64,000 nt of DNA from Polytrichum commune. Taxonomy: Eukaryota > Streptophyta > Polytrichopsida > Polytrichales > Polytrichaceae. Positions 23,301 through 32,823 of the stretch are shown in pieces. Within the stretch, counting starts at the first letter, position 1; each line of letters begins with the position of its first letter. Both the position numbers and the translations under genes were made by a program. Where the stretch lies: assembly GCA_950295325.1 (NCBI GenBank), contig OX485809.1:13580001-13644000 (forward strand), in the 5' to 3' direction. Below the pieces are notes generated by a model that had not been told where the DNA came from, made no database searches, and was given only the letters and a program-made list of their open reading frames with translations.

Positions 23301-24357
23301 GCGATATGAGTTTGCTCACCGAAAGCAAGTTGGAATGCAAGTCGGGCACGTGAAGCACGTCGTGCATTCTAATGCTCCGTGCACGACCCTTCACACGTGT
23401 TTCCACTAGGATGGAGCCTTTGCCTAGGACCTCTACGATGCCATTGTCACCCATAAACACTTTACGGCCCGAAATGGATTCGTACGTGTCGAAAAATTGC
23501 TTATGCGGTGTCATGTGGTTCGAGGCCCCCGAATCAACTATCCATCTAGTGGTGGAGGTTTTAGACGCCCCATCTCTCACAACAAATGCAAAATCATCGC
23601 TCGACCTCGCGACGTTGGCATTCACCTTGCGTTTCAATCGACAATTGCGAGCGAGGTGGCCCAACTTACCACAATTGTAGCACCTCGGGCCGTCGCCTCG
23701 CCTCTCGTTGTTGTCGAACGTGCGAGGTTGGCGGGACAACATGGCCGCATCGTCTCCTTGAGGCTCCTTCTCCTTCCTCTTGGACACCTCGTGCATGAGA
23801 CGTGCGGTGATGAAATCCAACGTGAGCTCCTTCATGGGGCGCGTCTCCAACGCCGTGATCAAATGGTCGAATGAAGGCGGTAGGCTATCGAGCAAGGTCA
23901 TGACCACATCCTCGTCCTTCATTGGCACCTCCAAGCATGTGAGTTGGTCGGCGAGAGATTTTACCTTGTTGATGTGGTCGAGGATGTCGGCGCCTTCGTC
24001 CATCTTGATGGTGAAAAACTTCCGCCTAATGAACAAGATGTTGGACAAGCTTTTGGTTTCGTGGATGTTGCACAACGTCTTCCACGCTTCCGCCGGTCCT
24101 TTACACCCTTTGATGTGCGCCAACTCCTTGTCCACCAAGCTCGTGGCAATGATGGCGAAGGCTTTCTTGCATCGACGCTCGTACGCCTTCTTCACCTCGT
24201 CGCTCGCCGTGGACGGTGGCGGCAACTCCGAACCCTCCACGATCTCCCAAAGGTCTTTGGTGGACATCACCATCTCCAACTTGAACTTGTAGAGGTTGAA
24301 GTTGTCGCCGCCGAACTTGTCGAGCGTGATGTGGCCATCGCCCTCACTAGAAGCCAT
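20296..24357 (-). CDS. Ty1/copia gag-pol polyprotein, subfamily A (1353 aa)
   Basis: One uninterrupted frame codes for all replication functions. Approximate residues: gag capsid-like region 1-205; zinc knuckle CYNCGKLGHLARNC at 222-236; aspartic protease WIVDSGASNHM near 270; pre-integrase LWHKRLGH near 415; integrase with HSDVCGPM (474), TDNGGEY (542) and NGVAERANR (578), giving DD35E spacing; reverse transcriptase with KARLVAKG (about 889) and YVDDLV (about 1024); RNase H with DADWAGD (about 1196) and AEYMAM. Protease-integrase-RT-RNase H order defines Ty1/copia. The start is the ATG at 24357 (MASSEGDG); the frame is open about ten codons upstream but without ATG. The stop lies 13 nt inside the 3' LTR. 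It differs from the inverted copy at 25841-29768 by very few residues (for example Y for C near the RNase H end). Expected in cytoplasmic virus-like particles. Confidence 0.95.
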   Translation of the reverse strand: MASSEGDGHITLDKFGGDNFNLYKFKLEMVMSTKDLWEIVEGSELPPPSTASDEVKKAYERRCKKAFAIIATSLVDKELAHIKGCKGPAEAWKTLCNIHETKSLSNILFIRRKFFTIKMDEGADILDHINKVKSLADQLTCLEVPMKDEDVVMTLLDSLPPSFDHLITALETRPMKELTLDFITARLMHEVSKRKEKEPQGDDAAMLSRQPRTFDNNERRGDGPRCYNCGKLGHLARNCRLKRKVNANVARSSDDFAFVVRDGASKTSTTRWIVDSGASNHMTPHKQFFDTYESISGRKVFMGDNGIVEVLGKGSILVETRVKGRARSIRMHDVLHVPDLHSNLLSVSKLISRGLKVHFNTLGCVVRASNGEMLAVASLESNLYQLDTKVMHEAETSSLAHSEADSHPLELWHKRLGHLNANSVKSLQTMVSGMDVRAVPNDVHSFACEGCVQGKQARRPFPTEGGTRATKILELVHSDVCGPMKTPSIGGARYFLTFIDDFSRKIWVYVLKSKSEVLARFKEWKTLVERQSEHVVKVLRTDNGGEYISKAFDDFLSKHGIARQNSSPYTPQQNGVAERANRTIVEMARSMIHAQRLGHEFWAEAVCNAVYVRNRCPTKAVEGKTPEEAWSGRMPHVSHMRVFGCVAYAKVPDQRRTKLDAKGVKCLFLGYCEGTKAYRLICLETKKIIKSPDVVFFEDKTHLEDCPSGSVDETPAVKVDISAKSDVDESEANGDDPLEELDIEEQEDAEANIPATKSTRSAEASKLDYGKKPATKAPPPPQHSNETMGHSRYPDRARKPLGEWWKNHIPPPQDKEHANMATIGEPRNVREAIESSDASEWELAMQEEFESLIANGTWELTPLPKGRKAVKCKWVFKTKKDARGVVVRFKARLVAKGCSQVEGVDFSETFAPVAKFNTIRVILALAAAMGLEIHQMDVKTAFLNGELDVVIYMEQPEGFVQKGREHLVCKLRKTLYGLKQSGRAWYECIHVFFVNKGFTRSHADHSLYVLQTCNYIVIVIIYVDDLVILSDDVDVINELKSSLEKEFEMSDLGELHFFLGVHFERDRKTRTITMHQRSYIETILERFGMADCKPIATPLDTKTSLPKLSDDEHEEHLHEMKDVPYQEAVGSLMYAMVATRPDLAFAVSVVSRYMSKPGPMHWMAVKRIMRYLKGTLDMKLRIGGNHINVKGYSDADWAGDVENRRSTSGYVFFVGDGAVSWNSKRQQTVAQSTMEAEYMAMNRCTREAIWLWQLMEDVGCVQEEATTIMYDNQGSMALAKNPTNHDRSKHIDVQHHFIREKIENKIVELEYCPTQYMVADILTKALARDRHEGLSEIMGLEYNATSQSGSIGR

Positions 24358-24449
24358 TTTGCAACTCAAATGCAAGCTCCCACTCACTTAATGTACCACG
24401 AGGGCTAAAAAACCCTCGAAAATTTTAGAATTTGATTTTAAACTTTGGA

Positions 24450-25400
24450 ATTAATTCAAGGTTCTCACACACTCAAGTCAGCACCTTTCCACTCCAAAGC
24501 TAAGCCAAATGACTACATAACCATCAAAAAGCCAAAACTAAGCCTTTTGGAACTCAAAACACCTCAAAGTTAGTCTTGAATGGATGGATCTCTCAAGTCA
24601 GCACCTTTCCACTCCAAAACTAAGCCAAATAACTACATAACCATCAAAAAACCACAACTAAGCTTTTTGGAACTCAAAACACCTCAAAGTTAGTCTTGAA
24701 TGGATGGATCTCTCAAGTCAGCACCTTTCCACTCCAAAACTAAGCCAAATAACTACATAACCATCAAAAAGCCAAAACTAAGCCTTTTGGAACTCAAAAC
24801 ACCTCAAAGTTAGTTTTGAATGGATGGATCTCTCAAGTCAGCACCTTTCCACTCCAAAACTAAGCCAAATAACTACATAACCATCAAAAAGCCAAAACTA
24901 AGCCTTTTGGAACTCAAAACACCTCAAAGTTAATTTTGAATGGATGGATCTCTCAAGTCAGCACCTTTCCACTCCAAAACTAAGCCAAATAACTACATAA
25001 CCATCAAAAAGCCACAACTAAGCCTTTTGGAACTCAAAACACCTCAAAGTTAGCATAGAATGGATGGATCTCTCAAGTCAGCACCTTTCCACTCCAAAAC
25101 TAAGCTTAATACCTACATAACCATCAAAAAGCCACACCTAAGCCTTTTGGAACTCAAAACACCTCAAAGTTAGTCTTGAATGGATGGATCTCTCAAGTCA
25201 GCACCTTTCCACTCCAAAACTAAGCTTAATAACTACATAACCATCAAAAAGCCACACCTAAGCCTTTTGGAACTCAAAACACCTCAAAGTTAGCATAGAA
25301 TGGATGGATCTCTCAAGTCAGCACCTTTCCACTCCAAAACTAAGCTTAATAACTACATAACCGTCAAAAAGCCACACCTAAGCGTTTTGGAACTCAAAAC
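24450..25400 (-). repeat. 120-bp tandem repeats in the A1 leader
   Basis: About eight units at exactly 120-bp spacing. Conserved boxes on the plus strand are ctcaagtcagcacctttcca, taaccatcaaaaagcca and cctaagccttttggaactc. Neighbouring units differ by a few substitutions (for example gccaaat or gcttaat, gttagtcttg or gttagcatag). The repeats lie between gag and the PBS, that is in the untranslated leader. Confidence 0.95.
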
Positions 25401-25630
25401 ACCTCAAACCCTCAAAATGCGAATCGATCTCACATAAACATTCAAGATACAATGAACCTCAACCTAACGTGTCCTCCACGCTGGTCCAAGTGTCCAAGAA
25501 TGCTCCAAGGCGCTCCAAAAGTGGTCCAAAACTCCAAAACTCCACCAAAAGCTTGAAACACCTCCAAATCGCCTCCGATCAGATCCGGCTCTCTCCTACC
25601 TCTTCCTAAGTTGATCTCTAAGCTCTAAAG

Positions 25631-25643
25631 CAAAGTGGGCCCA
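25631..25643 (-). promoter_or_regulatory. candidate primer-binding site, atypical
   Basis: Sense sequence TGGGCCCACTTTG lies five bases (GGTTA) after the 5' LTR. It begins with TGG, the complement of a tRNA CCA end, but does not resemble TGGTATCAGAGC, the initiator-Met site usual in plant copia elements. It is identical beside the 5' LTRs near 30590, 33833, 42724, 43363, 62174 and 62696, and its first part survives in the relic at 1979, so it is under constraint. Confidence 0.55.
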
Positions 25644-25647
25644 TAAC

Positions 25648-25719
25648 CTATTGGGAAATGAGAGGAAGAAGCAAAGAGATCAGCGTAGCAAGCAAGAACA
25701 CAATACACAATGGTTGCAT
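25648..25719 (-). CDS. short upstream ORF in R-U5 (23 codons, hydrophobic)
   Basis: ATG at 25719 reads MQPLCIVFLLATLISLLL and four more residues, to a TAG formed exactly at the LTR/leader junction (caaTAGgtt). The B-type LTRs keep a frame of the same length with a different hydrophobic peptide (MQSLCVVFYLSTLMSLLS...). It lies just downstream of the predicted start site, so it would be at the extreme 5' end of the genomic RNA. Whether it is translated is unknown. Confidence 0.4.
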   Translation of the reverse strand: MQPLCIVFLLATLISLLLPLISQ

Positions 25720-25840
25720 ACAATGGAGAGAGTGATTAGCTCCTCCCCTTATGCCTTTATTTATATGTATGGGTTAGGACCAGCGTAGACAACCCATATG
25801 GGACAATGTCACCGATGCAACCTAACACTATCTTGCAATA
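25649..25840 (-). repeat. 5' LTR of A1 (192 bp), variant terminus
   Basis: A-type LTR ending cttgcaata in place of cttccaata. The same terminal change occurs in the LTRs at 31479 and 34722. The adjoining base 25841 is already gag DNA on the opposite strand. Confidence 0.9.
25754..25765 (-). promoter_or_regulatory. LTR TATA box
   Basis: Sense TATAAATAAAGG in U3, present in all complete LTRs of the family (a variant near 43246 reads atttaaataaagg). Transcription should start roughly 30 bp downstream, near atcactctctcc, which sets the U3/R boundary used to interpret the hybrid LTRs. Confidence 0.6.
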
Positions 25841-28800
25841 GCCGCCACCGTCCACGGCGAGCGACGAGGTGAAGAAGGCGTACGAGCGTCGATGCAAGAA
25901 AGCCTTCGCCATCATTGCCACGAGCTTGGTGGACAAGGAGTTGGCGCACATCAAAGGGTGTAAAGGACCGGCGGAAGCGTGGAAGACGTTGTGCAACATC
26001 CACGAAACCAAAAGCTTGTCCAACATCTTGTTCATTAGGCGGAAGTTTTTCACCATCAAGATGGACGAAGGCGCCGACATCCTCGACCACATCAACAAGG
26101 TAAAATCTCTCGCCGACCAACTCACATGCTTGGAGGTGCCAATGAAGGACGAGGATGTGGTCATGACCTTGCTCGATAGCCTACCGCCTTCATTCGACCA
26201 TTTGATCACGGCGTTGGAGACGCGCCCCATGAAGGAGCTCACGTTGGATTTCATCACCGCACGTCTCATGCACGAGGTGTCCAAGAGGAAGGAGAAGGAG
26301 CCTCAAGGAGACGATGCGGCCATGTTGTCCCGCCAACCTCGCACGTTCGACAACAACGAGAGGCGAGGCGACGGCCCGAGGTGCTACAATTGTGGTAAGT
26401 TGGGCCACCTCGCTCGCAATTGTCGATTGAAACGCAAGGTGAATGCCAACGTCGCGAGGTCGAGCGATGATTTTGCATTTGTTGTGAGAGATGGGGCGTC
26501 TAAAACCTCCACCACTAGATGGATAGTTGATTCGGGGGCCTCGAACCACATGACACCGCATAAGCAATTTTTCGACACGTACGAATCCATTTCGGGCCGT
26601 AAAGTGTTTATGGGTGACAATGGCATCGTAGAGGTCCTAGGCAAAGGCTCCATCCTAGTGGAAACACGTGTGAAGGGTCGTGCACGGAGCATTAGAATGC
26701 ACGACGTGCTTCACGTGCCCGACTTGCATTCCAACTTGCTTTCGGTGAGCAAACTCATATCGCGGGGTTTGAAAGTGCATTTCAACACGTTGGGATGCGT
26801 GGTGAGGGCGAGCAACGGCGAGATGTTGGCCGTGGCGTCGTTGGAGTCCAATTTGTACCAATTGGACACGAAGGTGATGCATGAGGCCGAAACGAGTTCT
26901 TTGGCGCATTCGGAGGCCGACTCGCATCCTTTGGAGCTTTGGCACAAGAGGTTGGGGCATCTCAACGCCAATAGCGTGAAATCGCTCCAAACCATGGTGA
27001 GCGGCATGGACGTGCGAGCGGTGCCCAACGACGTGCATTCGTTCGCGTGCGAAGGATGCGTCCAAGGCAAGCAAGCGAGGCGTCCGTTTCCCACGGAGGG
27101 AGGCACCCGCGCCACCAAGATCTTGGAGCTCGTGCATTCCGACGTATGCGGGCCGATGAAAACGCCGTCCATCGGAGGCGCAAGGTATTTTCTCACCTTC
27201 ATCGACGATTTTTCGCGCAAGATTTGGGTGTATGTGCTCAAATCCAAGAGCGAGGTGTTGGCAAGGTTCAAAGAATGGAAAACCTTGGTGGAGAGGCAAT
27301 CGGAACACGTAGTGAAGGTCCTTAGGACGGATAACGGCGGGGAATACATTTCTAAGGCATTCGATGATTTTTTAAGCAAACATGGCATCGCACGCCAAAA
27401 TTCTTCACCTTACACGCCGCAACAAAACGGGGTGGCCGAACGGGCCAATCGCACCATCGTGGAGATGGCACGGTCCATGATTCATGCCCAACGCCTCGGC
27501 CACGAATTTTGGGCGGAGGCGGTGTGCAATGCGGTGTACGTGCGCAACCGGTGTCCCACGAAGGCCGTGGAAGGTAAGACGCCCGAGGAAGCGTGGAGCG
27601 GGAGGATGCCGCACGTGTCCCACATGCGCGTGTTCGGTTGCGTGGCTTATGCGAAGGTGCCGGATCAACGGCGGACGAAGTTGGACGCCAAGGGCGTCAA
27701 GTGTTTGTTCCTCGGATATTGCGAAGGCACGAAGGCGTACCGGCTCATTTGCTTGGAGACGAAGAAAATCATCAAGAGTCCGGACGTGGTGTTTTTCGAG
27801 GACAAAACGCATTTGGAGGATTGTCCAAGTGGGAGCGTTGACGAAACACCGGCGGTCAAGGTGGACATATCCGCCAAATCGGACGTGGACGAGTCGGAGG
27901 CCAACGGCGACGATCCTTTGGAGGAGCTCGACATCGAGGAGCAGGAGGATGCGGAGGCCAACATTCCGGCCACGAAATCCACTCGTAGCGCGGAGGCATC
28001 GAAACTTGACTACGGTAAGAAACCCGCAACCAAAGCACCTCCACCACCGCAACATAGCAATGAAACCATGGGCCATTCTAGGTATCCGGATAGGGCACGC
28101 AAACCGCTCGGGGAATGGTGGAAGAACCACATTCCGCCGCCCCAAGACAAAGAGCATGCAAACATGGCAACCATCGGGGAACCTAGAAATGTGAGAGAGG
28201 CCATTGAATCGAGTGATGCGAGCGAGTGGGAGTTGGCTATGCAAGAGGAGTTCGAATCTCTCATTGCCAACGGCACGTGGGAGTTAACTCCGTTGCCGAA
28301 GGGCCGCAAGGCCGTGAAGTGCAAATGGGTGTTTAAAACGAAAAAAGATGCGAGAGGCGTGGTGGTTCGTTTCAAAGCAAGGTTAGTAGCAAAGGGGTGC
28401 TCGCAAGTGGAAGGCGTAGACTTTAGCGAAACCTTTGCACCGGTGGCCAAATTCAACACCATTCGAGTCATACTCGCATTGGCGGCGGCCATGGGCTTGG
28501 AGATACATCAAATGGACGTGAAGACCGCATTCTTGAACGGCGAATTGGACGTGGTGATCTACATGGAGCAACCGGAGGGGTTCGTGCAAAAAGGCCGAGA
28601 GCATCTCGTATGCAAGTTGAGGAAAACGCTCTACGGATTGAAGCAATCCGGACGAGCATGGTACGAATGCATTCACGTGTTCTTCGTGAACAAAGGCTTT
28701 ACGAGGAGCCATGCGGATCACTCGTTGTATGTTTTGCAAACTTGCAACTACATTGTGATTGTCATCATATATGTGGACGACCTCGTGATTTTGTCGGACG

Positions 28801-29768
28801 ACGTGGACGTGATCAACGAGTTGAAATCTAGCCTCGAGAAGGAGTTCGAGATGAGCGACCTCGGCGAATTGCATTTCTTCCTCGGAGTCCATTTCGAGCG
28901 GGATAGAAAGACGCGCACCATCACCATGCATCAACGAAGCTACATCGAAACCATTTTGGAGCGATTCGGCATGGCGGATTGCAAGCCCATCGCAACCCCG
29001 CTCGACACCAAGACATCGTTGCCGAAGCTTTCGGATGACGAGCACGAAGAGCATTTGCATGAAATGAAGGACGTTCCATACCAAGAGGCGGTGGGGTCGT
29101 TGATGTACGCCATGGTGGCCACAAGACCGGACCTCGCATTTGCGGTAAGCGTGGTAAGCCGCTATATGTCGAAACCCGGTCCGATGCATTGGATGGCGGT
29201 CAAACGGATCATGCGCTACTTGAAGGGCACCTTAGATATGAAGTTGCGCATCGGAGGCAATCATATTAACGTCAAAGGGTATTCGGATGCGGATTGGGCC
29301 GGCGATGTGGAAAACCGTAGGTCCACGTCCGGGTACGTATTCTTTGTCGGAGACGGAGCCGTTTCGTGGAATAGCAAACGGCAACAAACGGTGGCACAAT
29401 CAACAATGGAGGCGGAGTACATGGCCATGAACCGATGCACGAGGGAGGCCATTTGGCTATGGCAATTAATGGAGGATGTAGGTTGTGTACAAGAGGAGGC
29501 CACGACCATCATGTGCGACAACCAAGGTTCTATGGCATTAGCTAAGAACCCAACCAACCATGATAGGTCGAAGCATATAGACGTGCAACATCATTTCATT
29601 AGAGAAAAAATTGAAAACAAAATTGTAGAGTTAGAATATTGTCCAACGCAATATATGGTAGCGGACATTCTAACAAAGGCTTTAGCGAGAGATAGGCATG
29701 AGGGGTTAAGTGAAATAATGGGGTTGGAGAACAATGCCACCTCGCAAAGTGGGAGTATTGGAAGATAG
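25841..29768 (+). CDS. Ty1/copia gag-pol, subfamily A, N-terminally truncated
   Basis: Open from the joint to the stop inside the 3' LTR, about 1308 codons, without internal stops. It starts in gag at PPSTASDEVKKAYERRC, missing the N-terminal segment. CCHC knuckle, protease DSG, DD35E integrase, RT YVDD and RNase H are all present and match the A1 product almost completely. There is no ATG at the native position, so it could be expressed only from an internal or non-AUG start or as a fusion; it is most likely defective. Confidence 0.9.
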
Positions 29769-29947
29769 TGTTAGGTTGCAACGGTGACATTGTCCCATAT
29801 GGGTTGTCTACGCTGGTCCTAACCCATACATATAAATAAAGGCATAAGGGGAGGAGCTAATCACTCTCTCCATTGTATGCAACCATTGTGTATTGTGTTC
29901 TTGCTTGCTACGCTGATCTCTTTGCTTCTTCCTCTCATTTCCCAATA
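29756..29947 (+). repeat. 3' LTR of A2 (192 bp, A type)
   Basis: tattggaag...cccaata, complete. It is followed directly by ataaccatcaaaa, an interior point of a 120-bp leader repeat. Without the matching left end a target duplication cannot be checked. Confidence 0.9.
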
Positions 29948-30598
29948 ATAACCATCAAAAAGCCACACCTAAGCCTTTTGGAACTCAAAACACCTCAAAG
30001 TAAGCATAGAATGGATGGATCTCTCAAGTCAGCACCTTTCCACTCCAAAACTAAGCTTAATACGTACATAACCATCAAAAAGCCACACCTAAGCCTTTTG
30101 GAACTCAAAACACCTCAAAGTTAGTCTTGAATGGATGGATCTCTCAAGTCAGCACCTTTCCACTCCAAAACTAAGCTTAACAACTACATAACCATCAAAA
30201 AGCCACACCTAAGCCTTTTGGAACTCAAAACACCTCAAAGTTAGCATAGAATGGATGGATCTCTCAAGTCAGCACCTTTCCACTCCAAAACTAAGCTTAA
30301 TAACTACATAACCGTCAAAAAGCCACACCTAAGCCTTTTGGAACTCAAAACACCTCAAACCCTCAAAATGCGAATCGATCTCACATAAACATTCAAGATA
30401 CAATGAACCTCAACCTAACGTGTCCTCCACGCTGGTCCAAGTGTCCAAGAATGCTCCAAGGCGCTCCAAAAGTGGTCCAAAACTCCAAAACTCCACCAAA
30501 AGCTTGAAACACCTCCAAATCGCCTCCGATCAGATCCGGCTCTCTCCTACCTCTTCCTAAGTTGATCTCTAAGCTCTAAAGCAAAGTGGGCCCATAAC
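29948..30598 (-). repeat. partial leader (minus) with 120-bp repeats and PBS region
   Basis: About 3.4 units of the 120-bp repeat, then the conserved unique leader (atgcgaatcgatctcacata...) and gtgggcccataacc. It is broken on the left by the A2 LTR. At a +3243 offset it aligns with 33191-33841. Confidence 0.9.
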
Positions 30599-30599
30599 C

Positions 30600-30791
30600 T
30601 ATTGGGAAATGAGAGGAAGAAGCAAAGAGATCAGCGTAGCAAGCAAGAACACAATACACAATGGTTGCATACAATGGAGAGAGTGATTAGCTCCTCCCCT
30701 TATGCCTTTATTTATATGTATGGGTTAGGACCAGCGTAGACAACCCATATGGGACAATGTCACCGATGCAACCTAACACTATCTTCCAATA
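30600..30791 (-). repeat. LTR (minus, A type)
   Basis: Complete 192-bp LTR; its U3 end joins directly to plus-strand RNase H DNA (ggacgttcc) at 30792. Confidence 0.9.
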
Positions 30792-31491
30792 GGACGTTCC
30801 ATACCAAGAGGCGGTGGGGTCGTTGATGTACGCAATGGTGGCCACAAGACCGGACCTCGCATTTGCGGTAAGCGTGGTAAGCCGCTATATGTCGAAACCC
30901 GGTCCGATGCATTGGATGGCGGTCAAACGGATCATGCGCTACTTGAAGGGCACCTTAGATATGAAGTTGCGCATCGGAGGCAATCATATTAACGTCAAAG
31001 GGTATTCGGATGCGGATTGGGCCGGCGATGTGGAAAACCGTAGGTCCACGTCCGGGTACGTATTCTTTGTGGGAGAGGGAGCCGTTTCGTGGAATAGCAA
31101 ACGGCAACAAACGGTGGCACAATCAACAATGGAGGCGGAGTACATGGCCATGAACCGATGCACGAGGGAGGCCATTTGGCTATGGCAATTAATGGAGGAT
31201 GTAGGTTGTGTACAAGAGGAGGCCACGACCATCATGTGCGACAACCAAGGTTCTATGGCATTAGCTAAGAACCCAACCAACCATGATAGGTCGAAGCATA
31301 TAGATGTGCAACACCATTTCATTAGAGAAAAGATTGAAAACAAAATTGTAGAGTTAGAATATTGTCCAACGCAATATATGGCAGCGGACATTCTAACAAA
31401 GGCTTTAGCGAGAGATAGGCATGAGGGGTTAAGTAAAATAATGGGGTTGGAGTACAATGCCACCTCGCAAAGTGGGAGTATTGCAAGATAG
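30792..31491 (+). pseudogene. RT-end/RNase H fragment of pol (A type) between inverted LTRs
   Basis: Starts at DVPYQEAVGSLMYAMV and runs open through the RNase H domain (DADWAGD, AEYMAM, DNQGSMAL) to the stop in the following LTR, about 230 codons. Integrase and most of RT are absent. It carries private changes (for example MAADILTKA for MVADILTKA) shared only with the copy at 34035, showing common descent of the two. Confidence 0.9.
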
Positions 31492-31668
31492 TGTTAGGTT
31501 GCATCGGTGACATTGTCCCATATGGGTTGTCTACGCTGGTCCTAACCCATACATATAAATAAAGGCATAAGGGGAGGAGCTAATCACTCTCTCCATTGTA
31601 TGCAACCATTGTGTATTGTGTTCTTGCTTGCTACGCTGATCTCTTTGCTTCTTCCTCTCATTTCTCAA
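31479..31668 (+). repeat. LTR (plus, A type), variant start, 2 bp short at U5 end
   Basis: Starts tattgcaag and ends ctcatttctcaa, where caacatctcgcc of B-type gag begins on the minus strand. The last two bases of the LTR are missing, so this joint is not a clean integrase product. Confidence 0.85.
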
Positions 31669-32790
31669 CAACATCTCGCCGTTGCTCGCCCTCACCACGC
31701 ATCCCAACGAGTTGAAATGCACTTTCAAACCCCTCGAAATGAGCTTGCTCACCGAAAGCAAGTTGGAATGCATTTTCGGCACATGAAGCACGTCGTGCAT
31801 TCTAATGCTCCGCACACGGCCTTTCACGCGCGTTTCCACTAGTATAGAGCCTTCGCCTACGGCCTCTACCATGCCGTTATCACCCATAAACACTTTGCGA
31901 CCCGTGACGGGTTCGTAAGTCTCAAAAAAATGCTTATGTGGTGTCATGTGTTGCGAGGCCCCCGAATCCACGATCCATCTAGTGGCGGAGCTTTTAGACG
32001 CCCCATCTCTCGCTACAAATGCAAAATCATCACTCGCCCTTGCCATGTTTGCGTTCCCCTTGCGTTTCATTCGACAATTACGAGCAATGTGGCCCAACTT
32101 ACCACAATTGTAGCACCTCGGGCCGTCGCCGCGCCTCTCGTTGTTGTCGAACGCTCGAGGTTGGCGGGACAACATGGCCGCATCGTCGCCTTGAGGCTCC
32201 TTCTCCTTCCTCTTGGACACCTCGTGCATGAGACGTGCGGTGATGAAGTCCAACTTGAGCTCCGAAATGGGGCGCGTCTCCAATGCGGTGATCAAATGCT
32301 CGAACGAGGGTGGTCGGCTATCGAGCAAGGTCATGACCACGTCCTCGTCCTTCATAGGCACCTCCAAGCACGTGAGTTGGTCCGCAAGAGATTTTACCTT
32401 GTTGATGTGCGTGAGGATGTCGTCGCCCTCGTCCATCTTGATGGTGAAGAACTTGCGCCTTATGAACAAGATGTTGGACAAGCTTTTGGTTTCGTGGATG
32501 TTGCACAAGGTCTTCCACGCTTCCGCGGGTCCCTTGCATCCTTTGATGTGCGCCAACTCCTTGTCCACCAAACTCATGGCAATGATGGCGAAGGCTTTCT
32601 TGCATCGTCGCTCGTACGCCTTCTTGACTTCGTCGCTCGCCGTAGAAGGCGGTGGCAACTCCGAACCATCCACGATCTCCCAAAGATCTTTGGTGGACAT
32701 GGCCATCTCCAATTTGAACTTATAGAGGTTGAAGTTCTCGCCACCGAACTTGTCAACCGATATAAGTCCATCGTTTTCCCTAGAAGCCAT
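31669..32790 (-). pseudogene. B-type gag/protease 5' fragment
   Basis: Begins at the native ATG (32790, MASRENDG) and reads through gag, the CCHC knuckle (CYNCGKLGHIARNC) and the protease (WIVDSGASQHM), then breaks at SNGEMLL, where it runs into the inverted LTR. About 374 B codons are intact. Integrase, RT and RNase H are missing. It could encode a free gag-protease protein but not support transposition alone. Confidence 0.88.
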
Positions 32791-32823
32791 TTTCAAACCC
32801 AATGCAAGCTCCCACTCACTCAA

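Larger units (their letters stand above)
20117..25840 (-). mobile_element. Ty1/copia element A1, subfamily A, intact frame
   Basis: Left to right on the plus strand: 3' LTR 20117-20308, polypurine tract (sense AAAGTGGGAG, 20309-20318), gag-pol, 120-bp leader repeats, PBS region and 5' LTR 25649-25840. The two LTRs differ at about six positions, including the rare terminal change TATTGC in the right one. The flanks gtcac and gccgc do not match. So either the element is older than its intact frame suggests, or its right LTR was exchanged. The right end joins directly to inverted, 5'-truncated gag-pol. Confidence 0.9.
25841..29947 (+). mobile_element. 5'-truncated Ty1/copia element A2 (inverted relative to A1)
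   Basis: It lacks its own 5' LTR, leader and the first 40-odd gag codons. Gag starts at gccgccaccg, abutting the U3 end of the A1 5' LTR. The right end is a normal polypurine tract and 3' LTR (29756-29947). It is nearly identical to A1, so A1 and A2 form a large inverted repeat of about 3.9 kb arms separated by the A1 leader and LTR. The right flank is leader-repeat DNA in minus orientation. Confidence 0.9.

Noticed and set aside
24357-24387. Upstream in-frame start for gag (about ten extra codons)
   Set aside because: The upstream positions are GTG (A) or TTG (B), not ATG. The first ATG in both subfamilies is the MAS start, and the protein alignment begins there.
24450-25400. Regularly spaced repeats resembling a CRISPR array
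   Set aside because: The whole 120-bp unit is repeated with no unique spacers, no cas genes, and it lies in a retrotransposon leader in a plant genome.
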